DNA of 48,386 nucleotides from DAOPJM01 sp035399665. Lineage in GTDB: Bacteria > Bacillota > Clostridia > Christensenellales > CAG-138. The stretch covers positions 1 to 48,386 of the forward strand of contig DAOPJM010000012.1 of the NCBI GenBank assembly GCA_035399665.1, in the 5' to 3' direction. A program made the position numbers and the translations under genes. The notes below the pieces were generated by a model. That model did not search any database and was not told the origin of the DNA. It saw only the letters and a program-made list of their open reading frames with translations. Below, in pieces: positions 40,356-48,386 of this stretch (within the stretch, counting starts at the first letter, position 1; each line of letters begins with the position of its first letter).

Positions 40356-41159
40356 TCAGTAGCTTCCGCCGCTGCTCCCGCCGAAGCCATCGCTGTCAAC
40401 GGAGCTGCCGCCACCGCCATTACTCTTGCTTTCAATCGTTCTAACCGTTTCAGTGGTATAGAGGAAGCGGTCATTGCCGCCGTTCCCGACAAAGCTGTCC
40501 CTGTTGACATAGACTGTCGCCAATGGCGCGTCCATGCCCCCTGTTGTCTTTTTCTTCATAATCATTACTATCACGCCCGCGACTACCAGACCTATCACGA
40601 TCGCATACGGCAGACCCGCCTTGACGTTGTCCATTCTGCTGCCTGAGTCGCTTCCGACGTCAAACGGCTCGCCGTTTTCCGCCAGATACCCCAAATAATA
40701 CTCGCATTCGTCAACATAAGCCGCAAAGCCGCCCGCGTAATCGTCTTGGGAGATATATGAAACGATCTCCTCCTCAAGCCTTTCCACGCCATAGTCGGTG
40801 AACGGACACTCCGAAAGCGCGTCCGCCCAACCATAGGTCACGGTGACGTACTCGCGCTGTGACGTTGCAACCACAAACAGTATCCCTCTGTTCGCCTCGC
40901 CAAGTCCCAAGGCGTTGTCACGATAATAGTCCTTGGCAAACTCGCGTATGCTGCCGCCCGTGTACGCGTCTACCGTGCAGAGATACACGCCCACATCGTA
41001 TTCCTCGGCAAGCGCCTCGCAGCGGGTCTCAAGCTCGCTGACTTGGCTGTTTTCCATCACATTCGCCGCGTCGCTGATAAACGTGTTTGCGCCCAACACC
41101 ACAGCGGGCAGGACTGCAAGAGCAAGCAGCAGTGCCATAACGGAAAGTATTCTTTTCAC
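40356..41159 (-). CDS. TPM-domain membrane protein (YdjH-like)
   Basis: A 267-residue protein: signal peptide (ILSVMALLLALAVLPAVVLG), then a TPM (TLP18.3/Psb32/MOLO-1) domain at about residues 25-150 with FISDAANVM, VGVYLCTVDAY, NRGILFVVA and VTYGWADAL. A single transmembrane helix (about 178-198) and a low-complexity tail rich in Gly and Ser (ending GFGGSSGGSY) follow. This layout matches bacterial TPM proteins tied to envelope-stress operons. It starts at GTG 41159 with GGGAGGTGTGCT upstream, overlapping the previous stop (GTGA), so it is coupled to the zinc-ribbon gene. Confidence 0.85.
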   Translation of the reverse strand: MKRILSVMALLLALAVLPAVVLGANTFISDAANVMENSQVSELETRCEALAEEYDVGVYLCTVDAYTGGSIREFAKDYYRDNALGLGEANRGILFVVATSQREYVTVTYGWADALSECPFTDYGVERLEEEIVSYISQDDYAGGFAAYVDECEYYLGYLAENGEPFDVGSDSGSRMDNVKAGLPYAIVIGLVVAGVIVMIMKKKTTGGMDAPLATVYVNRDSFVGNGGNDRFLYTTETVRTIESKSNGGGGSSVDSDGFGGSSGGSY

Positions 41160-42229
41160 AGCACACCTCCCGAAATTAGGATTATGAGCAGCATAATAAG
41201 GGTTATCCCAACCGCCAACCCCGCGAACCACACGAGCATCAGACCCTTGGAAATCGGCAAATCGCCTACGGCCTTGCCCGTCTGCCCGTTCACCATGAAA
41301 AGATAGTCCTTGTCCTTATGACGGACGCGCAGCTGCCAAACCGGAAGCAGTGCGTAACTGACCTTGAGGTCGCTCACGGAAACGTCCAACGACTGTGTGG
41401 TAACGACGGAATACCCCGTGATTGTCTCGCGCAGCAGACTTTCCGCCGCGGAGTTCACTCGTTCTTCGGCACGGCTTCGGCAGTCCTCGGCTGAAACGTC
41501 GTACTTCTCGGCCGCCTTACCGGGCAGGTATGCCGTCGAAAACGGCACAAGCTGGGAGTAGTCGAACGGCTCGATGGCGTCCATGTATCGGTCGGGGGTC
41601 TTGGTTGACCCATCGGCGGGTAAGCGCTCGAAGCTGAAGCTGCCGCTCCTGTCCACCTCGAAATGCATGGTCGTGGTATACTCCTTGTTCCCTCGGCGGT
41701 GAACGGAAACACGCTCGGCGTTGCAGACTATGGAGGCTTCGGCCGCTCCGTCATAGAGCCAGAAGGGGAGGTATATGCCCTTAATCTCGTTTATGACACG
41801 GAATTCCTTGAACGCCTTGGGGACAAAGGGCTTCTTCACATACTTATACAGGGCGGCTGCGGCCGCGTCACGCTCGACCTTGAAGGGTATGGCGTAGTCG
41901 GGTCTTAAGCTGCCGGACAGCGCGGCGGGGACTATGGTCGGGTTGCCGCAATAGGCGCAGGAGGTCGCGGCGGTGACGGCGTCGCATATTATCTCCGCAC
42001 CGCAGGAGGGACAGACGTAAGCCCTCAGGTTCTCCGCCTCGTCCTTGTGCCACTCCGACCCCGCGCTTTCGGCGGCCGCCTTCTCGTCCTTGTTCTTGTA
42101 GAGAGCTTCCACCTCTGAAGCAGAGTAGCTGCTCCCGCAATAGTCGCAAACCAGCCTGCCCGTGGCCGCGTCAAAGTGAAGCGGTCCGGTGCAGGCCGGA
42201 CATTGATAATTTGTTACTTCTGTCGGCAT
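41156..42229 (-). CDS. Double zinc-ribbon membrane protein (YdjG-like)
   Basis: A 357-residue protein. Two zinc ribbons occupy the first 100 residues: YQCPACTGPL...LVCDYCGSS and YVCPSCGAEI...TSCAYCGNP. A conserved globular region follows (about 105-320, with PDYAIPFKV, GIYLPFWLYD and YALLPVWQLRVRHKDKDYLF), and a C-terminal transmembrane helix (about 332-354). It corresponds in layout to YdjG of Bacillus, which helps place the SPFH protein at the membrane. ATG 42229 is preferred over the in-frame TTG at 42232 because AAAGGAG is well spaced. It is 27 nt after the SPFH gene stop and overlaps the TPM gene. Confidence 0.85.
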   Translation of the reverse strand: MPTEVTNYQCPACTGPLHFDAATGRLVCDYCGSSYSASEVEALYKNKDEKAAAESAGSEWHKDEAENLRAYVCPSCGAEIICDAVTAATSCAYCGNPTIVPAALSGSLRPDYAIPFKVERDAAAAALYKYVKKPFVPKAFKEFRVINEIKGIYLPFWLYDGAAEASIVCNAERVSVHRRGNKEYTTTMHFEVDRSGSFSFERLPADGSTKTPDRYMDAIEPFDYSQLVPFSTAYLPGKAAEKYDVSAEDCRSRAEERVNSAAESLLRETITGYSVVTTQSLDVSVSDLKVSYALLPVWQLRVRHKDKDYLFMVNGQTGKAVGDLPISKGLMLVWFAGLAVGITLIMLLIILISGGVL

Positions 42230-42256
42230 CAATAAGCTCCTTTGGGGCGCTAAAGA

Positions 42257-43712
42257 CTATTTCCTGTCTTCGTCGCCGAAGGGGTCGCCGCACTCGGGGC
42301 AGAAACGCGGAGGCTTGGTCGGGTCCTTAGGCTCCCAACCGCACTTGTCACAGCGATACTGCGGAATACCCTCGGGCTTTTTAGCGCCGCACTCCGGGCA
42401 GAACCTGCCCTTGTTGACCGCGCCGCAGGAGCACTTCCANNNNNNNNNNNNNNNNNNNNNNNNNNNNNNNNNNNNNNNNNNNNNNNNNNNNNNNNNNNNN
42501 NNNNNNNNNNNNNNNNNNNNNNNNNNNNNNNNNNNNNNNGACCGCGCCGCAGGAGCACTTCCAACCCGCCTTGGGTTCGGGCTTTTTAGCGCCGCATTTG
42601 GGGCAGAAATTGCCCGTTACGACCGCGCCGCAAGCGCATTGCCATGAATCCTTTGAAGGAGCTGCGGCAGACTCCGAGCGCTGCGCGCCTGCTGACTGTT
42701 GCTGCTGACCCATCTGATACAGATTCTGGGTGTTCATGCCGCCTGCCGCGCCCGCCATATTCATGCCCATGAACGCCATAGCCGCGCCTGAGCCTTCGTT
42801 GGAGGCCGCCGACTGCATCGCCGCCGCCTGTGCGCCGACAAGATGCGCCGCCGCCATAGTGGGATCTCGGAACGCCGCGTTGCGCTGCAATTCCTTGATC
42901 ATCTTCTCGTCCTCATCGCTTGCCTTGACCGAGGACACGCCGAAGGACACTATCTCAAGGCCGCGAAGCTCGCGCCATTTGGATGAAAGCACGCTGTTGA
43001 GCGCGTCGGACAGCTCGGTGGTGTGTCCGGGCAGGGAGGAATAGCGAATGCCCATGTCGGAAATCTTTGCGAACGCGGGCTGAAGCGCGGTCAGAAGCTC
43101 GCTCTTAAGCTGGCTGTCGATATCGGTACGGGTATAATCGGATTCCACATTGCCGCAAACGTTGGTGTAGAACAGCAGCGGGTTGACGATATGATAGCTG
43201 TACTCACCGAAGCAGCGAATGGAGATGTCCATGTCAAGCCCGACATTGTGGTCAACCACGCGGAAGGGCACTGGGCTGGGGGTACCGTACTTGTTTCCGA
43301 TAATCTCTTTGGTGTTGATATAGTACACGCGCTGGTCCTTGGGAGCTTCGCCGCCATAGGTGAAACGCTTGCCTATATTGCGGAACACGGCGCTGATGCT
43401 CGGCCCCAAGCTGCCCGCGAAAATGGTAGGCTCCGTGGAGGCGTCGTATACGAACTCGCCGGGTTCGGCGCAGACCTCGACAACCTTGCCCTGCTCGATT
43501 ATGAGCATACATTGACCTGTGGCTACGGCTATGACCGAGCCTGTGGAGATGATGTTGTCGCTGCCCTTGTAGTTGGATGAACGTCCGGAAACGCGCTTCT
43601 CGCCCTTGACCGCGAGAACGTCAGCGGGCAAGGCTTCACAGTAGAAATACTCTTTCCATTGGTCGGCAAGCACTCCGCCCGCCGCACCCGCGATGGCTTT
43701 GATAAGTCCCAT
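42257..43712 (-). CDS. SPFH-domain protein with C-terminal zinc ribbons (YdjI-like), interrupted by a gap
   Basis: An SPFH/virion-core-type protein (about residues 20-310, with EYFYCEALPADVLAVKG and VCAEPGEFVYDAS). A Met/Ala/Gly/Gln-rich segment (MAFMGMNMAGAAGGM) follows, then tandem zinc ribbons: WQCACGAV...FCPKCGAKKPEP, WKCSCGAV [gap] and, after the gap, WKCSCGAVNKGRFCPECGAK, YRCDKCGWEP and FCPECGDPFGDED before TAG at 42257-42259. The 100-N gap is not a multiple of three, so the frame after it must be read separately. Joining the gap edges through their shared 24 bp keeps the frame. ATG 43712 has AGGAG upstream. First gene of the SPFH, zinc-ribbon, TPM operon. Confidence 0.85.
42440..42539. 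other. Assembly gap of 100 N inside the SPFH gene
   Basis: The 24 bases before the gap (42416-42439) equal the 24 bases after it (42540-42563), within tandem zinc-ribbon codons. The gap is either a pure overlap or hides one or more extra ribbons. Confidence 0.99.
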
Positions 43713-43759
43713 GGCTGTACTCCTATAAATGATATTGAACGATTTTCGTCCTTGAATAT

Positions 43760-43788
43760 AGAATACCATATTTTTCGACACCTGTCAA
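43760..43788 (-). promoter_or_regulatory. Promoter of the SPFH operon
   Basis: Minus-strand TTGACA (43783-43788), 17 nt, TATTCT (43760-43765), about 47 nt before ATG 43712. Confidence 0.8.
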
Positions 43789-43852
43789 TAATTTTCGTTT
43801 GCTAAAAAGCATTCGCCCTTTGACGTGGTTGCATCGCGAACCCGCCCATACT

Positions 43853-43990
43853 GTCAAATGATTATGTTGCGCAAACTCGTCCTCGATGTCATATGATTAT
43901 ACTACGCCAACTCGCCCTCGATGTCATCCTGAGCGAAGTCGAAGGATCTTGATGGAAACATGCGAGTCAAGACCCGCTCCCACCTTAACT
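43853..43990. repeat. 35-bp tandem pair plus interspersed repeat
   Basis: Two 35-bp copies (43853-43887 and 43888-43922) with a few mismatches share the pattern GTCAxATGATTAT...CCTCGAT. A GTCATCCTGAGCGAAGTC palindrome ending CGAAGGATCTTG (43923-43951) follows, then CAAGACCCGCTCCC. This occupies most of the 329-nt gap before mfd. Confidence 0.8.
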
Positions 43991-44041
43991 ATGACCAAGA
44001 TGTCGCGAACCACCCCTTATGTTAAATCTTCAACTTGACTG

Positions 44042-47000
44042 TTATTCCGCCATAGAGCAATATGAAAGCCTTGCAAGCAGGGGTATCAAAATATTGACTA
44101 CCTGCATCGCTTCAGTCGTGGAAAGCTTCAGCTCTATCGATATAGCATTGCTGGCTATGAGCTTCGCGCCCTTTTCGCCGCCGACCACCGCAAGCAGCCT
44201 TGCACCGTCTGTCTGCGCGCCTTCACAATACCTAAGCACGGCCTTGCCCTTCTCGACGCTCACCAGATTTATCATGGAATTCTGCGCATACGCCTTGACA
44301 AGCTGCAGCTTCATCAGCATCACCACGGGCGCGGGCGGCTCGCCATACCTATCGCTGTACTCATCGAACAGCTCGTCGTAATCATGAGAGTCCTCAATCC
44401 CCGCGATACGCTTATACATCGACAGCCTCAAGACCTCGGAGCGGACATACTCCTGCGGCACGAACGCGTCAGCTTGAATATTCACCTGAACATCTATTTC
44501 AGGGTGCTGCTTCTCGCCCTTGGCTTGGCTTACCGCCTGGCGAATTAGTTTACAATAATAATCGAAACCTATATCCGAAATATGTCCGTGCTGCTCCGCG
44601 CCCAAGAGCGAGCCTGCGCCGCGAATCTCAAGGTCGCGCATGGCAAGCCGATACCCTGAGCCGAACTGTGTGAACTCGCGAATCGCGGAAAGGCGAAGCT
44701 GCGCGCTCTCAGATATGGTGCGCGGGCTATACACCGTAAAGTACGCATACGCCATGCGCGTTGACCTTCCGACCCTGCCCCTCAGCTGATAGAGCTGCGC
44801 AAGCCCCAAGTGGTCAGCGTCAAGCACGACAAGCGTATTTGCGTTCGGTATGTCAACTCCGCTTTCGATGATGGTACTGCATAATAGAATATCCGTCTCG
44901 TGGTTGATAAAGCGCACCATCGCCTGTTCAAGCATATGCTCGGGCATCTGCCCATGAGCGTGGTCAATTCTTGCGTCCGGCAAAAGTTCGCGAAGCTTGC
45001 GCAAGGTCCCGTCCATAGCGTCAACCTTGTTGGACAGTACAAACGCCTGACCGCCCCTTGCAAGCTCACGCGACAGAGCGGTTCTGACAAGCGCGTCGCT
45101 GTACTCCATTACAAACGTCTGCACAGGATAGCGATTTTCAGGGGGCGTATCGATGACGGATATATCGCGTATGCCTGTGAACGAAAGGTTCAGGGTACGC
45201 GGAATCGGCGTTGCGGTTAGTGTCAAAACGTCAACATCGCTCTTTAGTTCCTTAATACGCTCCTTGTGGTTGACCCCAAATCGATGTTCTTCATCAATAA
45301 TAAGTAACCCTAAGTCATGGAAGCTCACCGACTTAGCAAGCAGGGCATGAGTGCCTATCACCATGTCAATCTCGCCCGAAGCAAGCCCGCGCTTGATGTT
45401 CTCACGCTCCTTGGGCTGACCAAAGCGCGACAGACAGGCGACCTTGATGGGGAAATCCCGAAATCGGGCAAGTACGGTATTGTAATGCTGCTGCGCCAAT
45501 ATGGTGGTAGGAACCATGAGCGCAACCTGCTTGGAATCCTGTATAGCCTTGAAAGCGGCTCTCAAGGTGACTTCCGTCTTGCCGTAGCCGACGTCACCAC
45601 ACAAAAGTCTGTCCATAGGCAGCGGTTTTTCCATGTCCGCCTTGATCTCGGCGGCAGAGCTAAGCTGATCGGGCGTCTCGGTATAGGGGAAGCTCTCCTC
45701 CATGCGCTTTTGCCATGCGTTATCGCGGGAAAACGCGAATCCGCGCTTGCTGCTGCGCTCCGCATACAGCTTCGCAAGGTCGATGGCAAGCTTCTTCGCG
45801 GAAGCCTTCGCCTTGTTGACCTTCTGACCCCAATCGCCGCTGCCCAGCTTTGAGAGACTCGGCTCAGTTCCCGCGTCGCCGCCAAGGTATTTCTGAACCC
45901 TGTCAAGCTGATCCGTAGGTATGTAGAGCTTATCACCCTCGCGATACTCTATAAGAAGATAGTCTCGCGTGCTGCCGGCAGCCGTCAGCATGACCACCCC
46001 TTTGAAACGGCCAACGCCGTGCGTCTCATGAACTACGCAGTCGCCAACCTTGAGGTCGGCTATTAATGTGTTGTTCTTGCGCCTGTGAACGGACTTCGTT
46101 TCGCGTTTTCCGAACAGCTCCAGAGGCGAGAGTACGGTAAGGTGAAGCTCCGGAAAGACAAAGCCACGCGGAATAACGGAGGACAGCACAAGTGTTTCTC
46201 CGCGCTCCGGCGGGCGGCTCAAGTCACTTGCCTTACCGCATAGAACGTTGAGGTCGCTCAACTGATCCAATACCCGATCCTGCTCTTCACCCGCGTAAAT
46301 CAAAACAGCGTCGCGATTTGACCTGTCTCTTATTAGATCCTTGCCCAAGTGCTCAAGGTCATGCAGGTATTGCGGCGCGGGCTGCACCGTAAACGCCGCC
46401 CGCGAATGAATACTCAAGGCGTTTCCCGTTCTAAACAGCGAGAACACCCCCGCCGTGCGCGGAGTGTCAAGCCTTCCCATAAGCTGCGAGGCGGACGCGA
46501 TAAGACGTGCCTGTGCGGGATGTCCCTGTTCACGCTCCAATGCCGCTGCAACCGTCTCCTCAAACATCAATTCGGAACTTTTTGCCTCGTCCGCTATGCG
46601 CTCTGGCTCTATCAATAGGAAGCGACAATCTTGTGGAAGATAATCCGTTAGCTGTTCGGTCTTGGCAAACAGCAGCGGCAGCAGCACATCTGCGCCGACG
46701 CAGGGCAGCCCCTGCTCCCATGACTCACGCTGCGCGTCAAAGCCGGCCTTGCCCTCTATACGCTTTAGAACCCTGTGTATATCCTGCCCGGACTGCGGGG
46801 TCTCAAACGCCGGCGGAATGACGATATGCATAAGCTGCTCGGTCGATCGCTGCGATAACGGATCGAAGGAACGAATCTGGTCTATCTCGTCACCGAAAAA
46901 CTCAATGCGGCACGGCTCCTTGGCCTGCGGCGGGAACACATCCAGTATATCGCCTCTCAATGCGCATTGACCCGCGCCCTCGATGAGGTCGCAGCGCTCA

Positions 47001-47473
47001 TAGCCCGCCGCGATAAGCCTTGCCATCAAGCCTCGAGGCTCAACGCTGTCACCTGTCGAAACGGTGATGATGTTGGTGACAAGCGCCGACTTGGGGGCAA
47101 GCTGTTCAAGCAGCGCAGCGGCACAGGTGACTATCACCGTGGGTTGCCCCAAGCATAAGCGTATAAGTGTGGACAAGCGCATACCGCGCCGCTCCGATGA
47201 GACTGCCTTTAAGTCCACAATAGGCAGATCTCTGGGAAGGAAGAGCTGCGCTTCCGGCAGATATGCGGACAGCTCTGCGTGAAAGCGCACCGCTTCGGCA
47301 TCGGTCGAGGTCGCAATTAGTAAACTGCTGTCCTCTGCAAGCACAGCCGCGACAACAGCTCGGCAGCATTCGTGCATACCAAAAACGGCAACGCTGCCCT
47401 TGCCCTCGTTCAAAGCTGCCAGAAGCTGCACGCAGCCTGCGCTCCGACTTACCGCCTTGATGAGTTCACGCAT
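44042..47473 (-). CDS. mfd: Transcription-repair coupling factor
   Basis: Displaces RNA polymerase stalled at lesions and recruits UvrA. The 1143-residue length is full size. An N-terminal UvrB-like module (with EQLAPKSALV and LRGDILDVFPP) is followed by the CarD-like RNA-polymerase-interacting domain (LKVGDCVVHETHGVGRFKGV, IEYREGDKLYIP). The RecG-like translocase has LLCGDVGYGKTEV, VPTTILAQQHY, IIDEEHRFGV, TATPIPRTL and YQLRGRVGRS, and the TRCF C-terminal domain contains LFDEYSDRYGEPPAPV. ATG 47473 is chosen over TTG 47491; the ribosome site is weak (ACAGG). A minus-strand TATAAT at 47528-47533 is a possible -10 box. pth lies upstream on the same strand. Confidence 0.96.
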   Translation of the reverse strand: MRELIKAVSRSAGCVQLLAALNEGKGSVAVFGMHECCRAVVAAVLAEDSSLLIATSTDAEAVRFHAELSAYLPEAQLFLPRDLPIVDLKAVSSERRGMRLSTLIRLCLGQPTVIVTCAAALLEQLAPKSALVTNIITVSTGDSVEPRGLMARLIAAGYERCDLIEGAGQCALRGDILDVFPPQAKEPCRIEFFGDEIDQIRSFDPLSQRSTEQLMHIVIPPAFETPQSGQDIHRVLKRIEGKAGFDAQRESWEQGLPCVGADVLLPLLFAKTEQLTDYLPQDCRFLLIEPERIADEAKSSELMFEETVAAALEREQGHPAQARLIASASQLMGRLDTPRTAGVFSLFRTGNALSIHSRAAFTVQPAPQYLHDLEHLGKDLIRDRSNRDAVLIYAGEEQDRVLDQLSDLNVLCGKASDLSRPPERGETLVLSSVIPRGFVFPELHLTVLSPLELFGKRETKSVHRRKNNTLIADLKVGDCVVHETHGVGRFKGVVMLTAAGSTRDYLLIEYREGDKLYIPTDQLDRVQKYLGGDAGTEPSLSKLGSGDWGQKVNKAKASAKKLAIDLAKLYAERSSKRGFAFSRDNAWQKRMEESFPYTETPDQLSSAAEIKADMEKPLPMDRLLCGDVGYGKTEVTLRAAFKAIQDSKQVALMVPTTILAQQHYNTVLARFRDFPIKVACLSRFGQPKERENIKRGLASGEIDMVIGTHALLAKSVSFHDLGLLIIDEEHRFGVNHKERIKELKSDVDVLTLTATPIPRTLNLSFTGIRDISVIDTPPENRYPVQTFVMEYSDALVRTALSRELARGGQAFVLSNKVDAMDGTLRKLRELLPDARIDHAHGQMPEHMLEQAMVRFINHETDILLCSTIIESGVDIPNANTLVVLDADHLGLAQLYQLRGRVGRSTRMAYAYFTVYSPRTISESAQLRLSAIREFTQFGSGYRLAMRDLEIRGAGSLLGAEQHGHISDIGFDYYCKLIRQAVSQAKGEKQHPEIDVQVNIQADAFVPQEYVRSEVLRLSMYKRIAGIEDSHDYDELFDEYSDRYGEPPAPVVMLMKLQLVKAYAQNSMINLVSVEKGKAVLRYCEGAQTDGARLLAVVGGEKGAKLIASNAISIELKLSTTEAMQVVNILIPLLARLSYCSMAE

Positions 47474-47558
47474 ATATTGAACCTGTTTCAATGATTATCG
47501 CCATATCGATGTAGGTACTTCTTTCCTATTATAATGCAGCTGCTCACGGTTTAGTATT

Positions 47559-47736
47559 CGGGCTTTCGCCCTGAACCTGCGGCTTTTGCTCTGCGGGCGG
47601 CTTTTTGTGATTGAACTTGGCCTGCGCCTCGTCCATATGCCCATTACACAACCGGGCTTTCGCCCTGAACCTGCGGCTTTTGCTCTGCGGGCGGCTTTTT
47701 GTGATTGAACTTGGCCTGCGCCTCGTCCATATGCCC
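47559..47736 (-). repeat. 84-bp direct duplication at the 3' end of pth
   Basis: Positions 47559-47642 and 47653-47736 are identical (84 bp), separated by 10 bp, for a unit of 94 bp. The inner copy codes for the pth C-terminus; the outer copy repeats it downstream of the stop codon, out of use. Confidence 0.95.
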
Positions 47737-48255
47737 TTCTACTACGTCAAGCGCGGCGTCAGCGGCCTGCTCAAAGCATAGCTCAAGCTGCTCAAACTCG
47801 TCCTTTGAAGGACGCTTCAGCACATAGTCCGCAAGCAAAAGACCCTTGTCCTGTCCAATTCCGACACGAACCCTCGGAAAATCTCCACTGCCCATGCAGG
47901 CCGTGATACTCTTCATGCCGTTGTGACTTCCCGCGCTGCCCGAAGCTCTGACCCTAAGATACCCAACAGGCAAATCCACATCATCATAAATCACAATGAG
48001 TTTTTCCGGGGGCAGCTTGTAGTAGCGCATCGCCGCACCGACGGCGTCGCCCGACAGATTCATATAGGTCTGCGGTTTCATCAAAAGCAGCTTTTCGCCT
48101 TTATACATACCCTCGCCGCAAAGTGCGGAGAACCGTGTCTCCGTTACACTGATTCCAAGGCGCTTTGAAAGCACGTCCAAAGTCATAAACCCGACATTGT
48201 GACGTGTGCGGCGATATGAAAGCCCCGGATTACCGAGACCCGCTATTATGAACAT
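47644..48255 (-). CDS. pth: Peptidyl-tRNA hydrolase
   Basis: Releases peptides from peptidyl-tRNAs that drop off ribosomes. The 203-residue Pth has GLGNPGLSYRRTRHNVGF (catalytic His), KPQTYMNLSG, IYDDVDLPVGYLRVRASGSA and SHNGMKSI. It ends in an added Lys/Pro/Gln-rich tail (HKKPPAEQKPQVQGESPVV). GGAGGTCAT precedes ATG 48255. The tail region is duplicated downstream (47559-47642); that copy would read ...GESP followed by NTKP and a stop. The present stop at 47644 comes from the duplication junction, so the ancestral end was probably GESPNTKP. The hydrolase core is unaffected. Confidence 0.94.
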   Translation of the reverse strand: MFIIAGLGNPGLSYRRTRHNVGFMTLDVLSKRLGISVTETRFSALCGEGMYKGEKLLLMKPQTYMNLSGDAVGAAMRYYKLPPEKLIVIYDDVDLPVGYLRVRASGSAGSHNGMKSITACMGSGDFPRVRVGIGQDKGLLLADYVLKRPSKDEFEQLELCFEQAADAALDVVEGHMDEAQAKFNHKKPPAEQKPQVQGESPVV

Positions 48256-48325
48256 ATGACCTCCGTGTCTGCGGTCGATTTAGCCGGCAGCGCTATACCG
48301 CGTTACCCGTACCAAACCTTCCTTA

Positions 48326-48386
48326 TTACTGATTCTCTCCGAACAGCGCGTCATAGACGTTCTGCAAGGCTTCCTCGGATTCGTAA
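48326..48386 (-). CDS. Partial CDS, 3' end of an unidentified gene
   Basis: The last 19 codons of a minus-strand frame that runs off the right edge (reading YESEEALQNVYDALFGENQ then TAA). It is acidic and probably helical. Its stop is 70 nt upstream of pth on the same strand, so it could be the preceding gene of that operon. Too short to identify. Confidence 0.45.
   Translation of the reverse strand, partial: YESEEALQNVYDALFGENQ

Noticed and set aside
44042..47491. TTG start for mfd at 47491
   Set aside because: ATG at 47473 is nearer to the conserved start, and no ribosome site favours the TTG.

Overview
The window is a gene-dense piece of a high-GC, low-mobility bacterial chromosome. It is most likely from an uncultured member of the Clostridia (Bacillota). 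Supporting points are strong GGAGG-type ribosome binding sites and consensus sigma-A promoters, a Noc/ParB protein, and a site-2 protease-scpA-scpB cluster. Others are a clostridial 2x[4Fe-4S] ferredoxin, a glycerol operon ending in DUF1667, Lgt-like proteins with the GCCYG variant motif, and many lipoproteins with Thr/Pro-rich linkers. Taxonomy is inference; no rRNA or tRNA gene is visible. The assembly is a scaffold with four 100-N gaps (12058-12157, 34591-34690, 40067-40166, 42440-42539), and all four lie in or next to repeated sequence.

Layout. 0.2-2.4 kb (minus): murA and a DUF4438 gene. 2.7-8.9 kb (plus): a sirtuin overlapping a metallophosphoesterase lipoprotein, then a translationally coupled surface operon of two paralogous membrane-anchored PIG-L-type deacetylases and a leucine-rich-repeat lipoprotein. 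9.3-11.9 kb (plus): an Lgt-family protein and proS. 12.2-16.0 kb (minus): a dockerin-bearing lipoprotein with a frameshift, a serpin lipoprotein and a second Lgt-family protein. 16.2-18.7 kb (plus): two LysR regulators and a cyclophilin lipoprotein. 19.2-21.1 kb: a VanZ-like protein, a ferredoxin (minus) and a Noc/ParB protein.

21.4-25.5 kb (minus): an operon of an S66 LD-carboxypeptidase, a methyltransferase and nagA, which looks like peptidoglycan or amino-sugar salvage, plus deoD. 25.7-27.9 kb: a brnQ-type transporter divergent from an XRE regulator. 28.0-32.6 kb (plus): glycerol kinase, FAD glycerol-3-phosphate dehydrogenase-like, FAD/NAD oxidoreductase and DUF1667. 32.9-34.2 kb (minus): a dockerin-bearing amidase. 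34.9-36.7 kb (plus): a Na/phosphate cotransporter. 36.7-37.8 kb (minus): recA with a LexA-like box in its promoter. 38.1-40.0 kb (plus): site-2 protease, scpA, scpB. 40.4-43.7 kb (minus): an SPFH/zinc-ribbon protein, a zinc-ribbon membrane protein and a TPM-domain protein, resembling the Bacillus ydjGHI envelope-stress set without pspA. 44.0-48.4 kb (minus): mfd, pth and the 3' end of one more gene.

The most distinctive feature is a family of modular interspersed repeats in most of the longer intergenic spaces. They are built from an imperfect palindrome (CAAGATCCTTCG ... CTCAGGATGAC) alternating with G-rich linker modules. Other points worth checking are three genes whose consensus -10 box lies only 6-7 nt before the start codon (possible leaderless mRNAs), the dockerin frameshift, an 84-bp duplication of the end of pth, and the surface deacetylase operon. 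I see no CRISPR array, transposase, prophage or recognised defence system.
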